A stretch of DNA of 8,016 bases from NCBI GenBank assembly GCA_030833025.1, contig JAURHZ010000101.1, positions 1 to 8,016 of the forward strand, given 5' to 3'. A program made the position numbers and the translations under genes. The notes beneath the pieces were generated by a model, which made no database searches, was not told the DNA's origin, and worked only from the letters and a program-made list of their open reading frames with translations. Below, piece after piece: positions 1 to 6,933 of the stretch. Positions within the stretch are counted from its first letter, which is position 1, and each line of letters starts with the position of its first letter. Origin of the DNA: Armatimonadota bacterium (GTDB lineage Bacteria > Armatimonadota > Armatimonadia > Armatimonadales > Armatimonadaceae).

Positions 1-558
1 AAACGCGTCATTTCGAAGAGTCTTGATGACCGCCTTCTTGTCTACGTGATGCTCGAGGCGTTACGCCACCTTGGCCACCATGACTGTGACATATACGCAG
101 TGGCTACTGTGCAAGAGGAAATCGGCCTCCGTGGTGCGACTCCAGCCGCATATGCCATTAACCCTGACATTGCCATCGCACTTGATATCACCATTGCCGG
201 AGATATCCCTGGAGGCACACCTGATTCGCAGATCACACAGCTGGGTGCCGGCACAGCCATCAAGATTATGGATGCAAGTCTGGTCTGTCATCCAAAGTTG
301 GTGCGCCATTTCCGTGATGTCGCTGAGCAGCACAACATCAAGTATCAGCTCGAGATTCTGGGGCGTGGTGGCACGGATGCAGGCGGGATGCAGCGTGTCC
401 GTGGCGGTATTCCATCATTTACCCTGTCTGTTCCGACACGCTACGTTCATACTGTGAACGAAATGGCTGATGTTGATGACATCAATGCATCGGTAGAAGT
501 CCTCGCCCGCTGGCTCGAAGTTTGTCACACCCGAAGCTACGGCTATGGCGATGCCTAA
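1..558 (+). CDS. M42 family metallopeptidase (glutamyl/deblocking aminopeptidase-like), 3' part
   Basis: The gene enters from the left edge in frame 1 and ends at a tandem TAA TAA, leaving 185 C-terminal codons. M42 enzymes are cytosolic dinuclear-metal aminopeptidases that form tetrahedral dodecamers and trim peptides from the proteasome or ClpP. Known family residues are visible. The SLDDR motif (codons 7-11) supplies the bridging aspartate. VQEE (codons 37-40) supplies the catalytic glutamate and a metal-binding glutamate, and is followed by the family's GLRGA. An aspartate in ALDIT (codon 62) and the histidine in VPTRYVHT (codon 150) are further metal ligands. The GRGGTDAGG loop at about codons 121-129 is also typical. 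The N-terminal lobe with the first metal histidine lies outside the window. The visible part is intact, without frameshift. Exact substrate (FrvX, YsdC, PepA or TET type) cannot be decided from this portion. Confidence 0.93.
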   Translation, partial: KRVISKSLDDRLLVYVMLEALRHLGHHDCDIYAVATVQEEIGLRGATPAAYAINPDIAIALDITIAGDIPGGTPDSQITQLGAGTAIKIMDASLVCHPKLVRHFRDVAEQHNIKYQLEILGRGGTDAGGMQRVRGGIPSFTLSVPTRYVHTVNEMADVDDINASVEVLARWLEVCHTRSYGYGDA

Positions 559-580
559 TAATTTCCCAGCGTAATCATCA

Positions 581-622
581 CCCGCCGTATGGAAGTCAAC
601 CAATACGGCGGGTATTTTGTTT
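581..622 (+). terminator. Rho-independent terminator after the M42 peptidase gene
   Basis: A perfect 10-bp inverted repeat, CCCGCCGTAT (581-590) and ATACGGCGGG (603-612), has a 12-nt loop and is followed by the T-rich tract TATTTTGTTT (613-622). It starts 22 bp after the peptidase stop codon. The stem is GC-rich at its base and the T-tract is on the plus side only, so it should act on plus-strand transcripts. Confidence 0.8.
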
Positions 623-624
623 AA

Positions 625-957
625 GTGGCAGAATCCAATCTTTCTCTCGATAAAGCGATGTCCTCGATCATCACCCAAGTTCAAGATTTGATCGATACGG
701 CAACGTATGAAACACAAACCGATGTTGCAGCCACCCTTGCACATTGGACGGTATCCATTGTTGCGGGCGAAATTCGGGATGCTTCCCTGACGGTGTTTGC
801 GACATCAGATCCAGACACGGGTGATGCTGTTGAGCGGATTAGTTCCCCCACGCATTTGCGCATTGGCGTCACATTGCCCGATGGCATTTTGGTCGAACGT
901 CAGGCCACACTACACCCACCAAAGTATCCGTATCTTGTAACCTTGCGGCCGACTTAG
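625..957 (+). CDS. Small protein of unknown function (110 aa)
   Basis: I do not recognise a family. The predicted protein is acidic and soluble-looking. An N-terminal helical stretch (about residues 10-45, including QVQDLIDTA) is followed by a part richer in beta-type residues that contains the turn SDPDTGD and ends in LVTLRPT. There are no cysteines, no signal peptide and no membrane segment. The GTG start at 625 lies only 3 nt after the T-tract of the preceding terminator and has at best a poorly spaced GGCGGG upstream. An in-frame ATG at 658 (99 aa) is an equally credible start, also without a Shine-Dalgarno sequence. No clear promoter is visible, so expression may depend on terminator read-through. 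The gene converges on the minus-strand gene ending at 1005. It looks coding because it is open and protein-like over its length, but it could be spurious. Confidence 0.55.
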   Translation: MAESNLSLDKAMSSIITQVQDLIDTATYETQTDVAATLAHWTVSIVAGEIRDASLTVFATSDPDTGDAVERISSPTHLRIGVTLPDGILVERQATLHPPKYPYLVTLRPT

Positions 958-1004
958 CCCAATCGCAGCACGCACTGTTCTTGTTACGGCGATAGCCTTT
1001 GCTG

Positions 1005-3038
1005 TTAGCGTGCGAAGATCAACTTGACCATCACTTGTGGCAGGAATGTCTTGTTGTTCGGAGCACCCAACAGAATATATGTCTCCGTCCCGCGCTCGCC
1101 TGCTTCCCTATAGCTGATGTATGGATTGACAGTCGCCGACGAACCGGGCTCTTCCTGAACGAGGATTCGGCCACCGATGGTTCTCGTACGCGAGAGAATA
1201 TAGTTTCCGGTAAGAATATGCTGTCTACGCCAGCCTTCGAACTGCTGAAGTCCGCCGGTATAGAGGAGATCCAGGTTCTTCACAGGCCTCCACGAGATGT
1301 TCGGAGCAAAGAAGCGGTATGCCTTGTCGGCCTGTTGTCCCGTAATCAGATCCATTCCGATTTGACGGAAGCGGTTGGTTGCTCCGGATGTAATCCCAAA
1401 GCGTACCGTTGCATCCTTTTGCGTATCAAACATGTTGTGGTTCAGACTCGTTGATAGACGCCAGTCAGAACGTGTATCGAACTGTACTCCTAGTCCCCCA
1501 CCGCGTTGATAAGGAGTTCCATCCTGATGCCAAGTGTAGCTCGGAAAGAAGTCTACGGAAAAACTACGCCATGCACCTTTACGCCATTCCCGGCTCCAGT
1601 TGTGGTAAACCTGAAACCCCTTGAAGTCATCGAAGTAGAATAGTCCATTCGCTGCTCGGAGGTTTCGACCAGCATCCATGAGCTGAACACTCGTGAAGTT
1701 AAACGAATCCTGATAGGAGAAGTTGAGGTCAGCGGCACCACCGCCACCGTTCAAACCGGATGACTTGATGAACTGGTATTCGAGGCCAACTTTGTTTCGA
1801 CGAAGGGAGCCATCGAGGGCTACAACTCCCGAATGGTCATTGTCTTTGGCCGTGTCGGATTGGCTGGCAAACAATCCAATCTGGTCGGTCGTGCTCAAGT
1901 CATGACGATAACGCACGATGGAATCAACTCTGTCACCAAAGTCAATTGCGGTCAGAAGGCCGAGCGTGTCCTTGGGTGTGATCTTCCCATATGCTTTGGC
2001 ACCGATATCAAAAAGACCGATTCGGTTGGAGTAAAAAAGCGGTCCAAAGGCATAGAAGGATCCGGCTGAAAAGTAATTTGCTCCTTCGAGGAAGAACGGA
2101 CGTCGCTCAGGTACAAACTGTTCCGCGCGTGAAAAGGCAACGGTCTGTACAGCGCTCTCGACAGTGGCAAAGTCAGGATTGATGGTTGAGACAACGGTGA
2201 AGTCAGGGGTAACGGTGTAGCGTGCATCGATTCCAGTGCGTATCTGCGACCCGGCCTCTCTCGCCGTTGTGAGGGCATATGGAAGCAGACTAAGGGATGG
2301 CTTATGCTTCTCCTTAGGAGGTTCAATTTCAGACCAGCGTCCCATCAGATTGAGAAACTGTTGTGGAGTCGTGTTAGACCACTGGCTCTTAATCCGCGTT
2401 CGATATTGAAATCGAGTGAAGTTCAGCCCAAAGTCAAGGTTCTTCTTTCCTGCTGGAAAGGAAATGGTCTTCCAGGGAATCCGCATTTCGGCTTCCCATC
2501 CAGTGGATGTCACCGTCGCTTTGGCATCCCAGTCGCCATTCCATTCGGCTTTCCCTGCACGCCCACCGCTGATTTTCGCACTGCGTGTAGACAGTGGGTT
2601 TACTGAAAAACGACAGAGGTCACTCGGCTTCGCGGAAAGAAATGGGTCAAGTGTGACTTCCAAGTAATCTTCCGAGTCATTATCGCCGAAGTCACCACCG
2701 CCTGAGTAACGGGAGTCACGCAACACTTCACGGGCGATGATGCCAGCCGGGACATTGTCATGTGCTTTGAAGGCAACATAGAGGTAGGTTTCATCATAAG
2801 AGATGAATGCTTCTGTTGGCTCAAGAGCAGCCTTACCGGTCACTAGATCAGTGAATCCAGTGGCACGAGTGCCATCCGGCCATTCGTTTTCCGCGACTCG
2901 CCCATCAATGGTCGGTACGGTTGTTGCACGGGTTGCTTTAATCACCCGGTTCGCATCACCAGTATCAGCCCGCACATGCGCTGACCAAAGAGATCCGACT
3001 GCAAAAAGCATACACGACATTAATGTTTTGAATGACAT
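1005..3038 (-). CDS. Secreted CBM9-like / DUF5916 outer-membrane beta-barrel protein
   Basis: Numbering is from the ATG at 3038 (677 aa). Residues 1-24 form a signal peptide: short basic n-region with K4, hydrophobic core, and a VRA cleavage site before DTG. Residues about 31-202 match the CBM9-like fold of the family, with IDGR near 44-47, YLYVAF near 85-90 and GWEAEMRIPW at 180-189. The rest is DUF5916-like, with the hallmark INPDFATVES (286-295) and FVPERRPFFLEG (308-319). It continues into many alternating, aromatic-rich strands ending VMVKLIFAR, as expected for an outer-membrane barrel. The family is common beside TonB-dependent uptake and peptidase genes, but its biochemical role is not established; glycan binding or surface transport is inference. 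The frame is open to 3071, adding 11 residues. I prefer 3038 because the extension spoils the signal peptide and its ATG lies inside a perfect hairpin. Confidence 0.88.
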   Translation of the reverse strand: MSFKTLMSCMLFAVGSLWSAHVRADTGDANRVIKATRATTVPTIDGRVAENEWPDGTRATGFTDLVTGKAALEPTEAFISYDETYLYVAFKAHDNVPAGIIAREVLRDSRYSGGGDFGDNDSEDYLEVTLDPFLSAKPSDLCRFSVNPLSTRSAKISGGRAGKAEWNGDWDAKATVTSTGWEAEMRIPWKTISFPAGKKNLDFGLNFTRFQYRTRIKSQWSNTTPQQFLNLMGRWSEIEPPKEKHKPSLSLLPYALTTAREAGSQIRTGIDARYTVTPDFTVVSTINPDFATVESAVQTVAFSRAEQFVPERRPFFLEGANYFSAGSFYAFGPLFYSNRIGLFDIGAKAYGKITPKDTLGLLTAIDFGDRVDSIVRYRHDLSTTDQIGLFASQSDTAKDNDHSGVVALDGSLRRNKVGLEYQFIKSSGLNGGGGAADLNFSYQDSFNFTSVQLMDAGRNLRAANGLFYFDDFKGFQVYHNWSREWRKGAWRSFSVDFFPSYTWHQDGTPYQRGGGLGVQFDTRSDWRLSTSLNHNMFDTQKDATVRFGITSGATNRFRQIGMDLITGQQADKAYRFFAPNISWRPVKNLDLLYTGGLQQFEGWRRQHILTGNYILSRTRTIGGRILVQEEPGSSATVNPYISYREAGERGTETYILLGAPNNKTFLPQVMVKLIFAR

Positions 3039-3065
3039 AACTGCCCAGTATGCACCAATTCGTAC

Positions 3066-3084
3066 CGACATTCACGAAATGTCG
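3066..3084 (-). repeat. 19-bp inverted repeat upstream of the CBM9/DUF5916 gene
   Basis: On the plus strand CGACATT (3066-3072) and AATGTCG (3078-3084) are perfect 7-bp arms around CACGA. The repeat ends 27 bp upstream of the preferred ATG (3038) and contains the alternative ATG (3071) in its arm. It could be an operator or a 5'-UTR hairpin; nothing else identifies it. Confidence 0.4.
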
Positions 3085-3212
3085 CTGATTCTCTTTACGT
3101 TGTAAAAACAATGATGCGGCGCAACGTTTTCGCAAATGCTTGATAACGCCGCTCCGAGATGCCTGTAGTCATCTCAGGTGTGCCTATGGAGTACAGCGGA
3201 CCCATCAAACTC

Positions 3213-3244
3213 AGCGTAACCCGTTCATCAGTAACGGAAACGCT
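3213..3244 (-). terminator. Possible terminator hairpin after the sigma/anti-sigma operon
   Basis: Read on the minus strand, AGCGT and CCGTT pair with AACGG and ACGCT (plus positions 3240-3244, 3233-3237, 3221-3225 and 3213-3217). This gives two 5-bp stems separated by a small internal loop with a 7-nt apical loop. It starts 36 bp after the anti-sigma stop. The tract that follows, GAGTTTGATG, is only weakly T-rich, so termination is plausible rather than clear. Confidence 0.4.
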
Positions 3245-3279
3245 CGTAGATAGATTGTCCAGCCAGATAGAGTAAAGTT

Positions 3280-3546
3280 CTACGGTGCAGCATCCCGGCC
3301 AATAAGCTTTAGCACAGACTCCCGAAGGCCTGCTGGAGATCTTACAGAACTAACTTTTTCACGCAGGGTTTTCAACAAGGTTTCTTCGAAGTGAAACTTA
3401 TCAAAGCATCCCTTACATTGCTTCAAGTGCTCCTGAACTAGCTCGGTCTCATCAGGGTTCAGCTCACGACTCAAGTATTCGTTCAGTCGTTGTACAGCCT
3501 GTTGACACTGATTGAACTCCACAGGGGTTTGTGAAGTCTCGTTCAT
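3280..3546 (-). CDS. Zinc-binding anti-sigma factor (ZAS / RsrA-like)
   Basis: An 88-aa cytosolic protein that should bind and inhibit the sigma factor encoded just upstream. It has a zf-HC2 / ZAS motif with all four ligands: C14 in FNQCQQAV, H40, C44 and C47 in HLKQCKGC. The spacing C-X25-H-X3-C-X2-C is the same as that known for Streptomyces RsrA (C11, H37, C41, C44). It contains no other cysteines and no transmembrane segment, which fits a soluble thiol-redox sensor rather than a membrane-bound anti-sigma. The start at 3546 is chosen because AGAAGGA lies 9 nt upstream (3556-3562). The longer in-frame start at 3579 has no ribosome-binding site. The 39-bp gap to the sigma gene implies cotranscription. 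In RsrA, disulfide formation releases zinc and the sigma factor; the same mechanism here is inferred. Confidence 0.9.
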   Translation of the reverse strand: MNETSQTPVEFNQCQQAVQRLNEYLSRELNPDETELVQEHLKQCKGCFDKFHFEETLLKTLREKVSSVRSPAGLRESVLKLIGRDAAP

Positions 3547-3555
3547 TCCGTTCCG

Positions 3556-3562
3556 TCCTTCT
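3556..3562 (-). promoter_or_regulatory. Shine-Dalgarno site deciding the anti-sigma start
   Basis: The minus strand reads AGAAGGA here, 9 nt before the ATG at 3546. It is one of the few clear Shine-Dalgarno sites in the window and argues against the upstream ATG at 3579. Confidence 0.65.
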
Positions 3563-3585
3563 ATGTGGCTCTGCGCCATCGATGT

Positions 3586-4155
3586 TTAGCGGGGGTTATC
3601 CTGCGTAAACGCCCAAAGTGATTTCTGAATCAGCTTCCGCCCTCTGGACAAGCGGGACCTGACCGTCCCAATTGGTATCTCCAACATTTCACTGATTTCC
3701 TGATAAGAAAACTCGTTCAGGTCAGACAAAATCACCGCTTCACGATATTCATCCGGGAGCTTGTTGATAGCATCTTGGATTGCCTCAACTTCCACTTTTT
3801 GCATGATGGCAGCTTCCGGCGTGAGTCCCCCGTCTGAATGATGCGCATCTGCTAATCGGTTATAGAGGAAAAAATCCTCCATTTCGTCATAGGAGACACG
3901 CTCAGGCTCGCGGGTTCGTTTGCGATAGTTGTTGATAAATAGGTTCGTCAGGATTCTAAACAACCAAGCCCGCGCATTAGTTCCACCTTCGAACTGATGA
4001 ATATATTGAAATGCACGCAAATAGGTTTCCTGCACCAAGTCATCGGCATCCTGAGGGTTACGCGTCATCCCAAGCGCTGCCCGATAGAGCGCATCGATGT
4101 GCGGCAACATCTGCGAATCGAAGGTTGATTGTTTACTATGATGGCTAGTCGGCAT
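3586..4155 (-). CDS. ECF RNA polymerase sigma factor, SigR/RpoE-like
   Basis: A 189-aa group 4 sigma factor, the usual length for ECF sigmas. Region 2 spans about residues 15-82. It contains the core-binding and -10 recognition segment DADDLVQETYLRAF (37-50), followed by the conserved ARAWLFRILTNLFINNYRK stretch. Region 4 spans about 123-178, with the -35-binding helix-turn-helix in SYQEISEMLEIPIGTVRSR. The phrases TRNPQDADDLVQETY, RILTN.FIN.YRK and REPER closely resemble the SigR (thiol-stress) subgroup as I know it from actinobacteria. It is followed by its cognate-looking zinc anti-sigma. The start lies 9 bp after the stop of the phosphorylase gene and has no Shine-Dalgarno; the upstream sequence is AATAAACCCA. 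Translation may therefore depend on coupling to the upstream gene. I found no SigR-type promoter (GGAAT..GTT) immediately upstream to show autoregulation. Confidence 0.94.
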   Translation of the reverse strand: MPTSHHSKQSTFDSQMLPHIDALYRAALGMTRNPQDADDLVQETYLRAFQYIHQFEGGTNARAWLFRILTNLFINNYRKRTREPERVSYDEMEDFFLYNRLADAHHSDGGLTPEAAIMQKVEVEAIQDAINKLPDEYREAVILSDLNEFSYQEISEMLEIPIGTVRSRLSRGRKLIQKSLWAFTQDNPR

Positions 4156-4164
4156 TGGGTTTAT

Positions 4165-4965
4165 TTAGTGGTGTCCATCGAGGGCGCGGCGCGCGGGGCT
4201 AAGTGTCGTATCAGGAAAGTCTTTGATCATCTCTAACAGTACGTTGCGGACGTTGCCGATGTTAGCAGCGAACACCCGCATTACTTCGGCATGACTGACG
4301 GGTTCAGCTCCTGCGACCAGGCCCGCATCGAAGTCCGTGACAAGGCTGATGTTCACATAGGGCAGCGCCAGCTCACGGGCGAGCATTGCTTCGGGATATC
4401 CAGTCATACCAATGACATGCCAGCCATTGTTTGTAAACCACTGAGATTCGGCTTTTGTACTGAAGCGCGGACCGTTAATAACGACCAATGTCCCAGCCGA
4501 GTGAACCGTTACTCCCACAAGCTCGGCGGCCTTGATTGCCGTTTCCCGTAAGATTGGGCAGTACGGGTCTGCAGGACTGACGTGGATGACCTTATCGCCA
4601 TCATAGAACGTATCTGCACGTCCCGTAGTTCGATCAACATATTGGTCACAGACCACCATCGTTCCAGGATGAATATTGGCCTGCAAGGATCCGACAGCGG
4701 ATGGAGCGATGATTCCTTGCACACCAAGCGCTTGCATCGCCCAGAGGTTTGCTCGGTAGTTTATTCGATGCGGTGCAATGGTGTGTCCTCGTCCATGCCG
4801 CGGCAAAAATGCCACGGAGCGCCCGGCAAGCGTCCCAACCATGATTGCATCTGATGGAGGTCCATACGGTGTTTCAACGATGACTTCATCGTATGAATCG
4901 AGCAATGCATATAGCCCGGAGCCACCAAAAATACCGATGTCAACCTGCGGAAATCCTGAACTCAC
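4165..4965 (-). CDS. mtnP: S-methyl-5'-thioadenosine phosphorylase (MTAP)
   Basis: A 266-aa member of the PNP/MTAP family-2 phosphorylases, which use phosphate to cleave 5'-methylthioadenosine to adenine and 5-methylthioribose-1-phosphate (methionine salvage, polyamine by-product removal). Phosphate and sugar sites are visible: GGSG (14-17), RHGRGH (56-61), PHRINYRAN (65-73), AVGSL (90-94), DRTTGR (111-116), GPRFST (165-170) and GMTGYPE (186-192). The base-site sequence TDFD (210-213) keeps both aspartates typical of 6-amino-purine (MTA/adenosine) enzymes, where guanosine/inosine enzymes have Asn. This favours MTAP over a general purine nucleoside phosphorylase, though substrate range can be broad. 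The start is GTG at 4965, 9 bp after the glycosyltransferase stop, with CGGAG about 12 nt upstream. The gene is intact and followed 9 bp later by the sigma factor gene, in an apparent operon. Confidence 0.92.
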   Translation of the reverse strand: MSSGFPQVDIGIFGGSGLYALLDSYDEVIVETPYGPPSDAIMVGTLAGRSVAFLPRHGRGHTIAPHRINYRANLWAMQALGVQGIIAPSAVGSLQANIHPGTMVVCDQYVDRTTGRADTFYDGDKVIHVSPADPYCPILRETAIKAAELVGVTVHSAGTLVVINGPRFSTKAESQWFTNNGWHVIGMTGYPEAMLARELALPYVNISLVTDFDAGLVAGAEPVSHAEVMRVFAANIGNVRNVLLEMIKDFPDTTLSPARRALDGHH

Positions 4966-4974
4966 GCGAACAGT

Positions 4975-6933
4975 CTACTCCGAATGTGCCAAAGTGAGCA
5001 CTTCTCTGTAAACGCGCTCAACTTTTCTAGCCGTGATAGATGCGGTGAAGTGGCGTAGAACGCGCTGACGTCCCTTTGTACTAAGCTTTGCGCGAAGCTC
5101 AGGACGGTCAATTAGCATTCTCAGCGCATCGGCAAGTGCCTGTGCATTGCCCATCGGTACAAGCAAGCCCGTCTCGCCATGCACGACGGTTTCCTTAACG
5201 CCTCCGCCATCGGTAGCAACGACAGGTATCCCTGCGGCCATCCCCTCGATGACGACCTGCCCAAACGGTTCAGGGCTGGTAGATGCGTGGACGAGTATCG
5301 AGACAGTAGGAAGAAATGCTTCAATTGGGTCGACATGTCCGAGGAAGTTGACTTTGCCTTCTAGCCCAAGTCTCTCAACTTGTGCATGCAGCTCGGCAAC
5401 ATAATCGTCCTCACCGAACATTGCCGTTCCAGCAAGTAAAAACTGTGCATCAATACCCGCTTCTACGAGCTTTGATGCGGCATCTAGGAAGACGTGCTGT
5501 CCTTTCCAGCTGGCGAGACGTCCCACGATTGCGATGCGAAGAGGTCCTTGGAGCGCGCTCCCGGTAGCCATTGGTGGTGTTCCGGATGCGATGCCATCGT
5601 AGACAACTTCGCCCTGCGGGTCTACCCCGCTCGGGACGACAGCACCGGGTTTCGCGACAGCCAAATGGAGCTGATCGAGCGTGCTCTGGGAGTTTGCGAT
5701 GACGAAGGCAGGCACTCGCGCCGCAAGAAAGCGCATCATTTTGACGGCAAATGCAGGGAGGTAGGAGACGTCGATGTGGTCACGAATGTGCCAGATGAGA
5801 GGCACATTACAAATCCAGCTCACAAGGATTCCGTAGAGGTCAGACTTTAACGAGTTTGTATGGATGATGTCGACGGGTTGCGTCCGGATAAGGGCAGCGA
5901 CTTTGAATCCATATGAAAGTACATTGAGAATAAGGCCCACTTTGGAGAAAATACCGGACTCAATGGAGTCCTTACGTACATCGAGGACAGCCCCGGACAA
6001 CGGAACAATATCCACACGGATGCCTGCTGCGCGGAGGCGTTCCGCCAGACTTCCATCCTCAGCGAGAATAACCCAAGGATCAATAGCCTTACGGTCAATC
6101 GTTTCGAGCAAGCGGGCAAGGGCAATCTCGCCGCCACTCAACTTAGCTGTGTGATCTAAGTAACAAACACGGAGCTGTCGATAGGTCGGGAACTCATCCA
6201 ATATGCCAGTCGTCGATGTACCACTGCTCTTCGCTTGACCTTCATCGGATGCGATTTGAACTTGAACACCACCTGTACCAGAGTCTGGAGTTGCTCCAAT
6301 CCACACAGGTTTCCATTGGTCATCGGACGGGCTGTGCATCATCCCCCAGAAGCCGCTAGGGACCCGGTGCCGCATCGTGTAATTTCCGGGCAAGTCATGC
6401 ATATCGATCAGCATGCCATCGGTGCCAACGATATCCCAGCCTGCGTCATCGTGTGCGCGCCCAATCAAGTGTCCAGGTGTCAACGAAAATGATGCGGCAG
6501 CAGCTTTGTTTGCACCGACTATCGTGCCTTCCGCTGAGATATCGAGGATTCCGATGACATTGTTTCGATTGAGGTCTTCAAGACGCTCCGCTCGCCGTTC
6601 GGCAATCCGCGCCCGGCGCCTGAGGATATCAATTTGGGTAATGATCGTGAGACCAGCAAAGAGTAATCCCGCCAGAATCGCACCTTCGAGGACAAGGCCA
6701 ACACGTTCCCTGATAAAGCGTGCAGCTAGTGCCTCGCCAACAATCGTCGCGATAAACGCAAACAGACCTGCGCTTCGCCCACGCCACATCGTCCACGTTG
6801 CACCTAGGAACAGAGATGCGATTGCAACCCAGCTAGGATCTTCGGGAGCAACATACCGCCCCAAGAAGCCAACAAGAATGCCGGCAGCTGCGCCGATTAC
6901 CCGGTCGCGGATGATGTATTGGGGTATTGCCAT
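4975..6933 (-). CDS. Membrane-anchored PAS-domain / GT4 glycosyltransferase fusion
   Basis: One uninterrupted 652-aa frame with four parts. (1) About four transmembrane helices, roughly 12-28, 33-49, 54-72 and 80-101. (2) A charged Arg/Glu-rich, probably coiled-coil linker (102-122). (3) A PAS-like domain at about 124-217: GILDISAEGTIVGANKAAA, then LIGR at 156-159, W166, DG 172-173, LP 181-182 and a final W207...GATP. (4) A GT-B fold glycosyltransferase of family GT4 from 253. Its features are DHTAKLSGGE (260-269), HTNSLKSDLYG (358-368), the donor-phosphate loop GRLASWKG (471-478), and EPFGQVVIE with the E555-X7-E563 motif. GT4 enzymes of this type build envelope or exopolysaccharide glycans at the inner membrane face from nucleotide-sugar donors. 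The sugar and acceptor cannot be told. The start ATG at 6933 lacks a Shine-Dalgarno (AATAAAACCA precedes it). It is the first gene of the putative operon. Confidence 0.9.
   Translation of the reverse strand: MAIPQYIIRDRVIGAAAGILVGFLGRYVAPEDPSWVAIASLFLGATWTMWRGRSAGLFAFIATIVGEALAARFIRERVGLVLEGAILAGLLFAGLTIITQIDILRRRARIAERRAERLEDLNRNNVIGILDISAEGTIVGANKAAAASFSLTPGHLIGRAHDDAGWDIVGTDGMLIDMHDLPGNYTMRHRVPSGFWGMMHSPSDDQWKPVWIGATPDSGTGGVQVQIASDEGQAKSSGTSTTGILDEFPTYRQLRVCYLDHTAKLSGGEIALARLLETIDRKAIDPWVILAEDGSLAERLRAAGIRVDIVPLSGAVLDVRKDSIESGIFSKVGLILNVLSYGFKVAALIRTQPVDIIHTNSLKSDLYGILVSWICNVPLIWHIRDHIDVSYLPAFAVKMMRFLAARVPAFVIANSQSTLDQLHLAVAKPGAVVPSGVDPQGEVVYDGIASGTPPMATGSALQGPLRIAIVGRLASWKGQHVFLDAASKLVEAGIDAQFLLAGTAMFGEDDYVAELHAQVERLGLEGKVNFLGHVDPIEAFLPTVSILVHASTSPEPFGQVVIEGMAAGIPVVATDGGGVKETVVHGETGLLVPMGNAQALADALRMLIDRPELRAKLSTKGRQRVLRHFTASITARKVERVYREVLTLAHSE

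Larger units (their letters stand above)
3039..3279. other. Intergenic region with several inverted repeats
   Basis: No gene is visible between the anti-sigma stop and the CBM9/DUF5916 start. Besides the repeats listed separately, it holds GCGGCG (3116-3121) facing CGCCGC (3147-3152) with a 25-nt loop, and GAGATG (3156-3161) facing CATCTC (3170-3175) with an 8-nt loop. These could fold in the 5' leader of the minus-strand gene. No convincing -35/-10 pair was found. Confidence 0.5.

Noticed and set aside
958..1004. Possible terminator between the convergent genes
   Set aside because: Only a 3-bp stem (GGC/GCC) without a T-tract is visible on either strand.
999..1454. 151-codon plus-strand open frame inside the CBM9/DUF5916 gene
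   Set aside because: It lies wholly antisense to a gene with clear domains, has low-complexity protein character and no homology I recognise; it is a shadow frame.
3586..4300. Search for a SigR-type GGAAT-N-GTT autoregulatory promoter upstream of the sigma gene
   Set aside because: No pair with acceptable spacing was seen by eye on the minus strand within the adjacent phosphorylase 3' end.
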